The notes below the pieces were generated by a model, which was given only the letters and a program-made list of their open reading frames with translations, was not told the origin of the DNA and searched no databases. From Nematopogon swammerdamellus (lineage: Eukaryota; Arthropoda; Insecta; Lepidoptera; Adelidae), in NCBI GenBank assembly GCA_946902875.1, contig OX336345.1, positions 23,219,395-23,283,394 on the forward strand: 64,000 bases of DNA, in the 5' to 3' direction. The translations under genes were made by a program, and so were the position numbers. Within the stretch, counting starts at the first letter, position 1. Each line of letters opens with the position of its first letter. This document shows, in pieces, positions 31,754 through 43,600 of this stretch.

Positions 31754-34295
31754 TAATATTATAAATTCGAAAGTAACTCTGTCTGTCTATCTGTCTGTCT
31801 GTTACCTGTTCACGCCTAAACCCCAGAACAGATTTCGATGAAATATTGCAGGGGGATCAATTGGATCCTGAGGAAGAACATAGGCTACCTTTTGTCTCAA
31901 AAACCACCCTTAAGGGGGTGAAATAGGGGATGAAAGTTTGTATAGGGAACGCTGAATTTCTCAAGTTTAGTGATATGAAAATTCATATTTAGGCTTTTGG
32001 TATGAAATAAAGAAATAAGTGTTTCAGCGTTTTTGCTAAATCAACCCTAAAATTAAAATGCCGCACATTTTAATTTTATTTTGATTTCAAAATAAAATTT
32101 TAGGATTTTATACAATTTTGTACGGAGATGAATTGCATCCTGAGGAAGGACATAGACTACCTTTTGTCTCAAAAAACAATCCTTAAGGGGGTGAATTAGG
32201 GGATGAAAGTTTATATGGGGAACCCATTATTTCTTAAGTTAGGGATATGATAATTCATATTTAGGCTTTTGGTATGAAAGAAAGAATTACGTGTGTCAGC
32301 GTTTTTGATAAATCAACCCTTAAATTAAAATAGAGCTGATTTCAAAATTCGATTTTAGGATTTTAAATGATTTTAAATAATTTTATTCATACTGGCGGTG
32401 TTTTTGAAGACGGGGGTTGAGGTAGGGGGGGAGGTGTCCGCGGGGAGAGGGAAAGGGACGATAATTTAATCTCTTTCTTCTTTTCTCTATCTAAAACTAC
32501 TAAGTCTAGAAAGCTGAAATTTAGAAATGGGGGCTCCGCTCGATTGATATTCGTATTTCAAAAAAGACAGTAAGTAACTATGGGCGAGCCCGAAGGCCAA
32601 GCTGCGTTAAGGTAAACGATAAACTTTCTTAAATAAAGTAAGTAACAAACGGCGAGGCTTCGGGCTGAGCTGCATTCTAGAAAGAAAATAAACCTTCTCG
32701 AAGAAAGTAAGTAACTGAGGGCGAGGCAGAATGCCGACCTGCGTTCAGAAAGACTATAAACCTTCTCAAAGAAAGTAAGTAACTATGGGCGAGGCCGAAG
32801 GCCGAGCTGCGTTCAGGAAGACTATAAACCTTCTCGAAGAAAGTAAGTAACAAAGGGCGAGGCCGAAGGCCGAGCTGCGTTCAGGAAGACGATAAACTTT
32901 CTTGAAGAAAGTAAGTAACTGAGGGCGAGGCCGAAGGCCGAGCCGCGTTCAAGAAAACTATCAAACTTCTCGAAGAAAGTAAGTAACAAAGGGCGAGGCC
33001 GAAGGCCGAGCTGCGTTCAGGAAGACAATAAACCTTCTCGAAGAAAGTAAGTAACTGAGGGCGAGGCCGAAGGCCGAGCTGCGTTCAGGAACTATAAGCC
33101 TTTTCGAAGAAAGTAAGTAACAAAGAGCGAGGCCGAAGGCCGAGCTGCGTTCAGGAAGACTATAAACCTTCTCGAAGAAAGTTATAGTAACAAAGGGCGA
33201 GGCCAAAGGCCGAGCTGCATTCAGGAAGACGATAAACTTTCTCGAAGAAAGTGAATAACTGAGGGCTAGGCCAAAGGCCGAGCTGCGTTCAGGAAGACGA
33301 TAAACTTTCTCGAAGAAAGTAATAGTAACAAAGGGCGAGGCCAAAGGCCGAGCTGCGTTCAGGAAGACGATAAACTTTCTCGAAGAAAGTGAATAACTGA
33401 GGGCGAGGCCGAAGGCCGAGCTGCGTCAGGCCACTGTCACCCCAAATCCCCCCCCCCCCCCCCTCCCACCCCTTTAAGTGTGAAATCCAAAAACCCTGAA
33501 ACACTTAATTATTTATTTATGATTAGTAGCTAGAATTATGATTTCGCCCTCAGTTACTTACTTTCTTCAAGAAAGTTTATCGTCTTCCTGAACGCAGCTC
33601 GGCCTTCGGCCTCGCCCTCAGTTACTTACTCTCTTCGAGAAGGTTTATGGTCTTCCTTAACGTAGCTCGGCCTTCGGCCTCGCCCTCAGTTATTCACTTT
33701 CTTCGAGAAAGTTTATCGTCTTCCTGAACGCAGCTCGACCTTTGGCCTCGCCCTTTGTTACTATAACTTTCTTCGAGAAGGTTTATAGTCTTCCTGAACG
33801 CAGCTCGGCCTTCGGCCTCGCCCTTTGTTACTTACTTTCTTCGAAAAGGTTTATAGTCTTCCTGAACGCAGCTCGGCCTTCGGCCTCGCCCTCAGTTACT
33901 TACTTTCTTCAAGAAAGTTTATCGTCTTCCTGAACGCAGCTCGGCCTTCGGCCTCGCCCTTTGTTACTTACTTTCTTTGAGAAGGTTTATAGTCTTTTTG
34001 AACGCAGGTCGGCATTCTGCCTCGCCCTCAGTTACTTACTTTTTCGAGAAGGTTTATCGTCTTCCTGAACGCAGCTCGGCCTTCGGCCTCACCCTCAGTT
34101 ACTTACTTTCTTCGAGAAGGTTTATTTTCTTTCTAGAATGCAGCTCAGCCCAAAGCCTCGCCGTTTGTTACTTACTTTATTTAAGAAAGTTTATCGTTTA
34201 CCTTAACGCAGCTTGGCCTTCGGGCTCGCCCATAGTTACTTACTGTCTTTTTTGAAATACGAATTTCACGCGAGCGGAGCCGCGGGCTCAGCTAG
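31754..34295 (+). mobile_element. Helitron-like element, copy 2, head-to-tail with copy 1
   Basis: Starts with the same 5' wording (aatattataaattcgaaagt, (tctg)n) directly after the CTAG of copy 1 and ends cgagcggagccgcgggctca gctag at 34295. It carries the 256-bp-type units, then a palindrome of minisatellite. Tandem head-to-tail copies are what rolling-circle replication past a terminator would give. Confidence 0.75.
32554..34258. repeat. Large palindrome of 68-bp minisatellite
   Basis: The left arm (32554 to ~33425) carries ~13 units on the minus strand; the right arm (~33543 to 34258) carries ~10 on the plus strand. The outer ends match base for base as an inverted repeat (tttcaaaaaagacagtaagt at left, actgtcttttttgaaa at right), including odd units such as gaggcagaatgccgacctgc mirrored by gcaggtcggcattctgcctc. 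The loop (33426-33542) with a poly(C) run is the reverse complement of 28975-29085 in copy 1. Left-arm units near the centre are partly extra, so the mirror is not exact there. Confidence 0.9.
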
Positions 34296-34299
34296 TTAC

Positions 34300-34915
34300 G
34301 TCTATACTGCATTAATATAAATAAACCTATATTTAGACATACGCTTATAAACACAAATACTACAGAAAAAGTGTCTTGACGGTCGAAGTCTTACACTTTT
34401 CTCGGCCTAGCCTAGCTCTCATTCGTCAAGTGTCTGGGGAGTATGAGAGAGCAATAAGGAATGTACAATAATCAGTTTAGGTTTTTTTATTTTATTGATG
34501 AAATTGGTATAATAGGTAGGTACCTAATAAATGCAAGTCAACATAATTCTTTATCCTGTGATGTTGAGCTGATGGACGTTATGAACTATCGTTTCTAATT
34601 TGTAGAGCTGTGTCTGGCTGGCACGAGGTTTCGACTGAGTACGAGTTCGAAGTTCAAAACTCATTGCAAGGAAAATACTGCAGGCGACAAAATGAAGTCT
34701 GTTCGAACTGTAAACAGGTAGATGTTTTGTTTGATAAGACTTTCAGTTTGTTAGGAAATTGTTTATTGTTGCTGTTTATTGTTTATTGATCATTCATACT
34801 GCACTCGAACTTGCCACAATATCAATTACCTACTGAGAGTTTTAACTACAAAGACTTCAGGCTACTACAGAGATCAGGTGTAAAGTGCATTTGTCAAATT
34901 TTGATACTTCCTTAC
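34300..34915. other. No gene; LINE 3'-UTR-like piece
   Basis: AT-rich DNA. The segment 34760-34875 (ttgtttattgatcattcata, tgcactcgaacttgccacaa) resembles the LINE tails at 41693 and 55310. A donor-like gtaaacaggtagat at 34708 has no coding frame before it that I trust. Confidence 0.5.
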
Positions 34916-34919
34916 CTAT

Positions 34920-35127
34920 AATAAAATCCAACGTCTGCTTTCTGTCTGAGTGTCTGTCTGTCCGCTTATAACTCGAGAACCACTGAACCGATTTTAATAA
35001 AAAAAAATCTACGGATAGGTTGATTCTTCCCATCAACTATAGGCTACTTACTATCACGCTAAATGGCTTATGAGGTTAGCAGTGAAGTGAAATATGAGAG
35101 CGGGCGGAGCCGCGGGCACAGCTTGTA
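34920..35127 (+). mobile_element. Short Helitron-like element
   Basis: Starts ctataataaaatccaacgtc with (tgtctg)n, contains cttataactcgagaaccact and ends ggcggagccgcgggcacagc ttg. A reverse copy lies at 47930-48130. Confidence 0.7.
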
Positions 35128-35329
35128 AGTATTATATAATATACTAATTTGTATCAAGTTAATTATGTTAGCATATTAAATATACTACAGTGTGTGTAGT
35201 ATAATTCGTAAGTATGAAGTTAGTAAATTGGTTGGTAGGATTGAAATTAGTAGTTCTTTAATGGATCCATGTTAGAGTGTGAATTCATGAAACGTATGAT
35301 ACTGTTTCTGTAAAATCCAGTGCAGCGCT

Positions 35330-35412
35330 CTAATTGAACCGACATGGCACCTACTTCACCAAAGTGTTATGGGCTGACATCGCCGGTGTTGTAGGTGACG
35401 GCTTAAAAAATC
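35330..35412 (+). mobile_element. SINE-A 3' end with poly(A)
   Basis: The stretch gacatggcacctacttcacc to gacatcgccggtgttgtagg and then an A run matches the last 80 bp of SINE-A. Confidence 0.7.
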
Positions 35413-35439
35413 AATAATTTCAATGAATAAGTCTTAGGT

Positions 35440-35935
35440 TTTTTTTTTTATATTACATATTATATTTATTCGAAAAAGTACCTACTTCAAATTATATAAA
35501 AAATTACAAGCATATAACTAAATTTAGAAAAAAGTAATAATCTTCCAAAATGGGGACTGCTGGAAAAGACCCCATGATGGAAGCTGCATTCCCTCTCTGT
35601 ACTGCTAGGCTGATTTTCTGCATTTTTTTTTAATGGAGGAAAGTTTTCCGACACTGCCCCTCTTGCAGCACGCGGAATTCTTCTAAGGACTGGACAAAAA
35701 AGTTTAATTCTGTCAAAGAAATTCTTTTCACTGTTGTTGGCATTGTGTCACCGTACTGGTCGATGTAAGATGGCCGCATAGCAGCCTCAGTTGTGTTCTC
35801 CTCTAGTCCAGTATAGCCACCAATCCAGGGAAGTCTCTGCTATGGCACCTGGGCAGCTACCTTCTCGGAGGTGATATAGGCTGGTCGGAGCATGTGCTTT
35901 GGCCCCTCCGACTCAGCCAACCATACGGGTAAAAA
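35440..35935 (-). mobile_element. SINE-B copy on the minus strand with a LINE-like tail
   Basis: The part 35755-35935 (tctagtccagtatagccacc, ccttctcggaggtgatatag, gactcagccaaccatacggg) is SINE-B reversed. Before it, 35440-35750 is AT-rich with aaaatggggactgctggaaa and looks like a 3' UTR segment. Confidence 0.6.
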
Positions 35936-36401
35936 AGTAGTGGGCTGAGTTGTAGGTAGTGACTGGGAAGATTCCTTATGACAGCGACTCGTGTGGATTT
36001 TTATACCACGGATACCTTTGAAGAACTTTGGCGCAACGCAGAGTTGAAATTGTACTAGATTGCTGGAGTCTGTTGCACTGGTAGAAACGAAGACACTAGC
36101 TGACGAGGAATATATACTGACTCGATTTTGTATATCGATTTGACTCTCCAAATATAGATATATGTATATCGTTAATTCATTCAGAATTAGCAAAATTATT
36201 AATCGCTATCCATATTACCTACGTATATTTTCTTTTTGCCACTCACCTAGTAGCAGTTATCATGTCCACCAGGATCCATCAGGTATACTTGAAGAAAATG
36301 CCTTACACATTAAGTGTAACTTTTTTCCCCTTTGTTTATTCGAAGGCAATAATATGTAAGTACAAAATAAATACAATAAATAATACCCCATCCAACAATT
36401 C

Positions 36402-36460
36402 CACACCCCAGCGGTGCGACAAAGAATCAATTTTGAGAACCGATGGGTTCTCAAAAGCAC
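36402..36460 (-). pseudogene. Scrap of Jockey/CR1-type LINE
   Basis: On the minus strand LLRTHRFSKLILCRTAGVWN matches LRTARFSKSFLCRTAKVWNG of the LINE at 6700-7725. About 20 codons only. Confidence 0.6.
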
Positions 36461-37105
36461 AACGTCAAAAACAACATCTCATACACCTCATATGCAGTGG
36501 ACCATATAGAGTACTGGTACAACACCTACCTGAAATGGGCACTTGTCATTGCAGAGCTCGACCGCTTCCGCTCCAAATCTCTCTGTGTCGCTCGAATAAT
36601 CAGCGGCAATTGAGCGGCTGATCACCGCCAGCCAGAACAGCGCTCGCCAATACATCGTCCTCGACACGGCACTCTTCCTGTGCCTGTCGCTACCGGAACA
36701 ACCACATCGTTATACCTCGACGCACAGCACTCTTTACTAATTCTCCAACCCCATCACCGGTACTCCAGAGTTGAACCGTTATGGGAAGGTCGGGCGGGCG
36801 CGATCGCGAAGTTCCAATTTTGAATAGCGCGGGGCGAATGTTGCGCGCGCGCGGAGTGTCAAACTTGGACTGCGCGCGCATCGAGTCCTGCGGCGCGGGC
36901 GGCGGCGCGGCGCGTGTCCACCTCCACTCTGTTGTATAGTAGATGGGGAGCTAGCGGATAAAGTATCGCGTTACTAGAGACAGATTTACGAGCAAAGATT
37001 TTATTCATTTAGTGTGAGCATCTTGACCAGGCTACTAGGTGGGCGGCATACAATTAGGAAAGGTTAATTATTTGTATGCGACTCAGCTATTAGGTTTATA
37101 GAGTT
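36461..37105. other. No gene proven; CpG-rich patch at 36770-36930
   Basis: The patch is rich in gcgcgc and cggcg, in contrast with AT-rich flanks. It could be a promoter or 5' UTR island of an unseen gene; no coding frame with good splice borders was found. Confidence 0.4.
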
Positions 37106-37107
37106 TA

Positions 37108-37577
37108 TACCGTGTGGGGCCGGTACTTAAAAAGAATAGCCCCACTGCATCTCTCCCCGTCGTATGTCGTAAACGTCGACTAAGGGATAATGAAATTCGT
37201 CAGTCTCGGTAGCTCAGTGTCATTGCGGTCAGTCGACTGTTGTTAAGCAACCCTGAGCGCGGTCAGTATTTGGATGGGTGACCGCCCGACCGTTGGAGGC
37301 TAACCGTTCTTCGGATTCCACGTTAAACTGTAGGTCCCTTACCTTCTTACCTTACTAGGTGGTAGGGTTTATCCCGGCCGGGTTGATACCACCGCACTGA
37401 GCGACCCGTTCGCTCGAAACGGCTATGTAAATAGTCCGTGATTTCCGTCCAGTTCAGCGTAGCCGACATGAAATGAAGGGAAGCACTGAAATGGCACCTA
37501 TTCACCAGGTGTTATGGGCTGACATCACGGATGTTGTAGGTGATGTAGCCAACCGTGTCAGTTTCCATAAAAAAAAA
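37108..37577 (+). mobile_element. SINE-A, complete copy with 5S-rRNA-like segment
   Basis: About 470 bp, ending in a run of nine A, so it moved by retrotransposition. Order: a head (taccgtgtggggccggtact ... catctctccccgt) of ~90 bp; a tRNA-like A-box (ctcggtagctcagtg); a 5S-rRNA-like part at 37240-37286 (gttaagcaaccctgagcgcg, gtcagtatttggatgggtga, ccgc), corresponding to box A, intermediate element and box C of the RNA polymerase III type 1 promoter; then a ~280-bp tail with taggtggtagggtttatccc and gacatcacggatgttgtagg. At least eight other copies, mostly reversed and truncated, lie in this window. Confidence 0.85.
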
Positions 37578-38690
37578 GGTTTTTACTTTCGTGGAGATAG
37601 ATTTATTAATAGGTATCTTGCCTTTCAGATGTATTCCTAATACTTTTTCAGGTCTACCGGCACTAATCTGCTGAAGTTCATCTTGTCATGTCTGCTACTA
37701 CTATATGGCCCAAAGCGGTGGCCCAAAGTCACCTGCGATATACCTATAATATCATATCTAGGTATTTACATAATATATATCATCCATCATACTTGACTGA
37801 GGAAAACAGTTTATTCAAACTGTACTTATTGTAAATTGTATACCATTATAAAACTTAAGACTTTAAAATGTTTTCGTTGTTGTGTGTTAGTAAATTAAAA
37901 AAGAAAACTAATCCAAAGCCGCAGACGCGCGCATGCGCACCTAAAAAAATTTTAATTTTCTGTCCTATTTATTTATTTTCACTCGAACCGTATTGTTCAA
38001 AACCTAACTAAACTGTCTGAAAATTTTTATACATATGTTCATATATTATATTTCGCCATATTCCAAACACTTAAATAACAAGAAAATATAACATAACATA
38101 ACATACTAACTTAAAATAATTAACCTAATAAAAAACCACGCATCCATAAAACTTTCATATTATTATCTACATATTGGTCGGTCAAATGTAATTTCGTGTA
38201 GTCACTGGAGTTCGCTCTAGGACTAATATTTAATGTGAAAAAGACATCCAGAAAAATGCATTTTTGTAGTAACATTCAAACGTATTCAATCGAGGATTTT
38301 CTATAAAGCGTCCATGCGTACAATACATTTTAATTAGGTGCGGTGGCATTCACTTCCCAGAATCAAACTTCAACAAATAAGTGGTTAAAAAGAGAAGTGG
38401 GTTATATCAATGATGAGGCGAACAACGACTAAGAAATGTCTGCCAAAATTCGCCCTTTTCTAATTGGCTTGAAGGGCCACAGCCAGGCCACAGCCCAAAG
38501 ATCACAAATGATTCGCGATGCATGTCCTTTCGGCATCACGGTCCGCTCCCGCCCGCCCGCCTCCTACTGGGCGCTTAAGTAAGTAGTCCCGCCTCGCCGC
38601 GCCGCCCGTTATAATTTAAATGTTTCGTAATATTTTAGGGAACACGCTGACGACCTAAATATTGTCACATTAATTATGGTAAACTAGATT
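37578..38690. other. No gene seen
   Basis: AT-rich to 38330; a mildly GC-rich patch at 38450-38620 (cggtccgctcccgcccgccc) may be regulatory. No repeat family recognised apart from short simple runs. Confidence 0.45.
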
Positions 38691-38696
38691 CCATCT

Positions 38697-39420
38697 CTGC
38701 GTGGCCAGGCATTCACGCAGATGCCAAATAATTTCGCACCGCTTCACGATCTCACGCTGCGAGCATCTCGGGGCAATACATCATTGGCGTTCACTAACAT
38801 GGCTCGAAACGAAACGTAACAAAAACGACATGCGCCGCCTCAACATTAGGTTAGGGTTAATTTTCTATAAATTAACCCTGGTTATTTTGACGTGATGACG
38901 TCACGTCTTAAAAATTGATGAATACCGGCTGCACACACGAAAAAGTGTCACGTTCCATCTGAACAATCGGCCCAAGCGGCAGTGTTGCCAAACGTACGGT
39001 AATTGCCGTATCGTACGGTAATCGAGGCTAGAAATCGACAAATGTACGGCGTACGGCAGCGATAGGGGTGCCGTACGAAAAAATAGGGTAATTCTTATAA
39101 CTGTATTTCTTTATGACGTTATCACGTCAAACTATCGTCCGTAAACCGACTTTACAGACAACCAATTTTTTTTAAACCATCATAACCACCAAAACATTCA
39201 TAATGTTTTGGTGGTTTAAAAAAATAAACCCTAACCTAATGTTGAGGCGGCGCGGCGCAACCTACATCACAGATGTGCATGTGTGCGGTGTGCCTACATT
39301 TCAACTAACAAACGTCAGTGAACGGCAATGATGTATTGCCCCGAGACGCTCGTCTCACGCTTGCGCCACAGATTAGATATTAGTCTTTCAGACTGATATG
39401 TATAATAATGGCAACACTGT
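38697..39420. mobile_element. Inverted-repeat element with nested repeat
   Basis: The left part (38770-38860: cggggcaatacatcattggc, gccgcctcaacattaggtta gggtt) is mirrored at 39222-39345 (aaccctaacctaatgttgag, gcaatgatgtattgccccga). Inside are the 38886-38965 repeat shared with 17471, a tract rich in cgtacgg (38994-39077), and a small palindrome (aaccaccaaaacattcataatgttttggtggtt, 39186-39217, described here only by its halves). Outer 11-mers cagtgttgcca (38982) and tggcaacactg (39409) may be hAT-like ends, but flanking 8-mers do not match. Confidence 0.6.
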
Positions 39421-40016
39421 TTGCTTCCCTGTATATTACCAACTCCTTAAATCATAGGGAATTACAAATTGTTGAGTTAAGTTCGCGTTTATTCGTGTCG
39501 CTCGTGTCGTTCGAGATAAGTTATTGTGTCGAGATAAGTTATGGTGATGAGGCGGTAAAGTACCTTGTTTGATGTGACATTAACAGGAATATTAAATCTA
39601 ATGATTAATATTACAATTTCTTTGTGTTGTAATTTTAAAGTAATTTCGGGGGAATTTTACAAGTTAAACATTGCAGCCCTGCCTGTCATGTCATATCATA
39701 GCTGTCAATATAATTGGACTAATGGCCGCTTTGGAATGTGTTTTGTCAAACAGATCTGAAATTGTACTCGCGCCTTTCGATCGTGTTTCTTTCTTTGGGT
39801 TGATAGTCTCGAAGATCTTAGTTGTTTTCGATAAAATTATCACACTCTCTCTTCTTCCGCGATGTTGTGACCGTAGCATACAATGAATTTCACATCCACT
39901 GCGCTCATCGTGCCATTTTAGGCACAATAACACCATAAAACGGTCATCCGGTGTTTAGTATGCTGCTGGCGGAGCGCCGAATGTAATGTGAGACGCGACC
40001 GCGGACCGCCGCCGCG
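39421..40016 (+). promoter_or_regulatory. Upstream region and 5' UTR of Pez
   Basis: No repeat is recognised here, unlike nearly all flanking DNA. GC rises from about 39950 towards the start codon. In-frame stops (for example taa in cgaatgtaatgtgagac) precede the ATG, supporting 40017 as the start. No TATA box or initiator can be assigned with confidence. Confidence 0.4.
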
Positions 40017-40649
40017 ATGCCTTTCAAGCTGAAACTGAAGAAGACGCGGCAATACAACGTGGTGTCGAAGAACCTGTTCGTGATCAGCGTGGAGCTGCTC
40101 GACGGCGTGGTGGTGGAATGCACGCTGGGCGCCGACAGCTCCGGGCAGGACTGCCTCGACAACGTGTGCCAGCGGCTCGTCATCGACCAGTCGGAGCTGT
40201 TCGGGCTGCGCTACATGAGCCGTCAGCAGCAGCCGCGCTGGGTGCACCTCGAGCGGCCGCTGAAGCGGCAGCTCGACAAGTATGCGTCATCGCACCAACT
40301 GTACCTGCGCGTGATGTACTACGTGATATCCGGGACGAGCCTCATCACGGACGAGGTGACGCGCTACCATTACTTCCTGCAGCTGAAGAACGACCTGATC
40401 GAGGGTCGGATCGTGTGCGACTGCCAGCAGGCGGTGGTGCTGGCGTCGTACAGCCGGCAGGCGGAGTACGGCAACCATGACCGGGAGCGGCACACGGTGG
40501 AGTACCTCAAGAATCTGCTGCAGTTCCCCAAGCAGATGGTGGACGGGGGGCAGATCATCGACGGCAACACGCTGGCGGAGACGGGCCGGCTCGAGTGGCT
40601 CACCGGCGCTGTCATACAGCACCACCTCGCCCTCCACAACATGTCCCAG
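40017..40649 (+). CDS. Pez: Pez exon 1: FERM F1 and F2 lobes
   Basis: Starts [20 protein letters not shown], the typical N-terminus of this family, in good context (gccgcgATGc). Contains [20 protein letters not shown] and the [15 protein letters not shown] run of the ubiquitin-like F1 lobe, then the helical F2 lobe ([18 protein letters not shown]). Ends LHNMSQ at donor CAG|gtcact, phase 0. Confidence 0.95.
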
Positions 40650-43600
40650 GTCACTCTCACTCTACGCTCACTTTTTACTTTATGGAACTGGACTTGGTAG
40701 GCCAAATCACGTACAATCGTGACGTCTGCCCACAACACCTTGATTATCTAGATGCCATGTCAGTGCTTCTCTTTGGTTGTGTCAGCTACACTGAACTGGA
40801 CGGAAAACACAAACTATTTAAATAGCCACTTCGACAGACCATTCATTTATTGCTGTGGTACCGAGCCGGGCGGGTTAAACCCTACCACCTAGTAATATAA
40901 GGAGGGAGTCATATCCCTTAGTCCCCTTTTACGACATACACGGGGAGAGATGCAGTGGGGTTATTCCTATTGCAACACTAGTTGTAAGACTAGAGAGTGA
41001 AGTGTGGTACGGGACGGTGCAGACGCAGGCGGAGGAGGGGTACATCAGCGCGTGCCAGCTGCTCAGCGGCTACGGGCAGGAGACGTTCGTGGCGCGCGAC
41101 CAGCTCAAGCAGAGTGAGGTGATGGTCGCCATCTCCCTCACCGGCATCATGGTCGCCAGCGAGGCGAGCGACACGCCGCACATCTACAGGTCCGCCCCCA
41201 CACACTATCAAACATTGATCTCTTACTGGCTTTCAGAAATCTGTCTCCAATGAGGCGACTTTCTTCCTTTTTTTTTTTATGTAATCCGTTACCTATGTTT
41301 TATTTTATTTTTTTATGGAAACTGACGCGGTTGGCTACATCACCTACAACATCCGTGATGTCAGCCCATAACACCGGGTGAACTAGGTGCCATGTCAGTG
41401 CTTCCCCCTTTGATCGTGCCGGCTACACTGAACTGGTCGGAAAACACAAACTATTTACATAGCCGTTTCAACCGACGTTTCATTCAGTGCGGTTGTACCA
41501 ACCCGGGCGGGTTAAACCTTACCACCAAGTAAGATTGGGAGGGAAGGGACCTACAGTTTTACGAGGAATCCGAACCTCGGTCAGCCTCCAACGGTCAGCG
41601 GTCACCCATCCAAGTACTGACCGCACCCAGCGTTGCTTAACATTCAATAGCGACAGTTGACTGTCTGCACCACTGAGCTATCGAGGCTATGTATATTGTA
41701 TATTGTTTATTAAGCATTCATTAGACAGCATGACTGTACTCGAATTTGTTACAATTTGTTCTATCCTGTTCGATTACACTCACGAAGAAGAACCGGTAAG
41801 AAACTTCGCAGGGCTTTTTTTTTCCATAATCTTTTTACAAGCATTTAGTGACAATCCACATAATAACACCGCCTACAGTCGATTGAAAATACAGCTTGAG
41901 AGCAAGATGAGAAACAGATGTTTGTTTTTTTTTAAGTTCTGACTGCAAAGACTTCATTAAGTGGATCAGGTGTAAAGAGCCTTTGTCAAATTTGTGACAC
42001 GTCATTTGTATAAAACTCAAATGGGTGGCTGAGTCAGACTAGGCCAAAGTACATGCTCCGACCAGCCAATATCACTTCCGAGAAGGTAGGTATCATATCG
42101 GAGACTGCCTTTTGGATTGCTGGCTATACTGGACTAGAGGAGAACATAGCCGAGGCTGATATGCGGCCATCTTACATTCAGTATGATGGTTCCAACCCAG
42201 TCGACTACAATTATTTGAGCCTACCATCTACGTCAGCCGAAGAGACGACGACCGCTGGAGTAACCGTGTCCTACACTGGCGGCCGTGGACAGGAAAACGG
42301 AGTGTGGGAAGACCACCCGCCAGGTGGGACGACGACATCAAGTACGTCGGCGGAAAGCAGTGGTTCCGTACCGCTGAAGGCCGGGAGGACTGGAGGAAAA
42401 TTGGAGAGGCGTATGTCCAGCAGTGGACGCTTACACGCTGACTGACTGACTGACTGACTGACTGACCATCTAGGGCCAAGGGAAGGGACCTACAGTTTTA
42501 CACTGATTCCGAACGATGGAGCAGCGGGTGTAGTTGTGTTAGTAAATTTTTCCATCCGAAAAAACTCATTGGGTACACGCCGACCGGATTCGAACCTCGA
42601 ACCTCTTGCAAGAGAAGCCGACGCCCAGACCACCCGACCACCCGCATACTTGTTACTGTCCCAGATTCTTAGTTCTCCAGGTCCAGCCTTTTGCAGCCGG
42701 AGCCTCTTCTTTGCGGGTTGGGTCAGTGTTGTTTCTAGAACGTTGGGATGAAGTGAGAGTTGTTGTGATATTTTTTTTTTTTTTATGTAATCCGGTATGG
42801 GTGGCTGAGTGAAAGGGGCCAAAGCACATGCTCTGACTAGCCAATATCACCTCCGAGATGGTAGGTGCCATACCGGAGACTTCCCTGGATTGTTGGCTAT
42901 ACTGGACTAGAGGAGAACACAACCGAGGCTGCTATGCGGCCATCTTACATCCAGTACGGTGGTACCAACCCAGTCGGCTACAATTTGAGCCTACCACTAA
43001 TAAGGGGCAAGGGAAGGGACCTACAGTTTTACACCGGTTCCGAACGGTGAAGCAGCAGGTGTAGGTATGCACGTAAATTTTTTCGTCAGAAAAAACTCAT
43101 TCTCACGCCAACGGGATTCGAACCTCGAACCTTCCGCATGAGAAGCCGATGCTCAAACCACTCGGCCACCCGCCGATGTGTTTAGCTTCCTCACTGATAG
43201 TAGGAACTTCAAGGAGGTTGTAAATTTCTTACATACATACATACATACATACATATCACACACGCTGAATCCCGACAATCGGGGTAAGCAGAGTACTCGG
43301 TGTTGTGCTGCAAGAACTCGGGTAAATTACAGCACAACACCGACCACCACGTTTCGCAATTTATTCGAACAAGATTCAATCGATCAAGCAGCAAGTAAGG
43401 CACGAAGACCCACCTGCTGCATGACTCGGTGGAAGTACCGTGCCAAGGTGAGAGGTGGCGAGCCTGTCGCCCTTTAGCACGGCATCTTGTCCTTATCCCT
43501 TAGTCGCCTTTTACGACATGCACGGGGAGAGATGCAGTGAGGCTATTCTTTTTAAGTACCGGCCCCACACGGTAAATTTCTTTATTGGTCATAAACCAAT

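Noticed and set aside
32961..34255. ORFs rich in RSSAFGLAL/NAARPSAS
   Set aside because: By-products of the 68-bp minisatellite.
27967..34295. Autonomous Helitron
   Set aside because: No Rep/helicase coding frame in either element.
37240..37286. True 5S rRNA gene
   Set aside because: Only the internal promoter region resembles 5S; flanks are SINE sequence and the copy ends in poly(A).
38982..39419. hAT element bounded by cagtgttgcca/tggcaacactg
   Set aside because: The 11-bp ends are suggestive, but the flanking 8-mers (ccaagcgg and tttgcttc) do not match.
40118..40480. Alternative-frame Ala/Arg-rich ORF over Pez exon 1
   Set aside because: The FERM frame is clearly the coding one.
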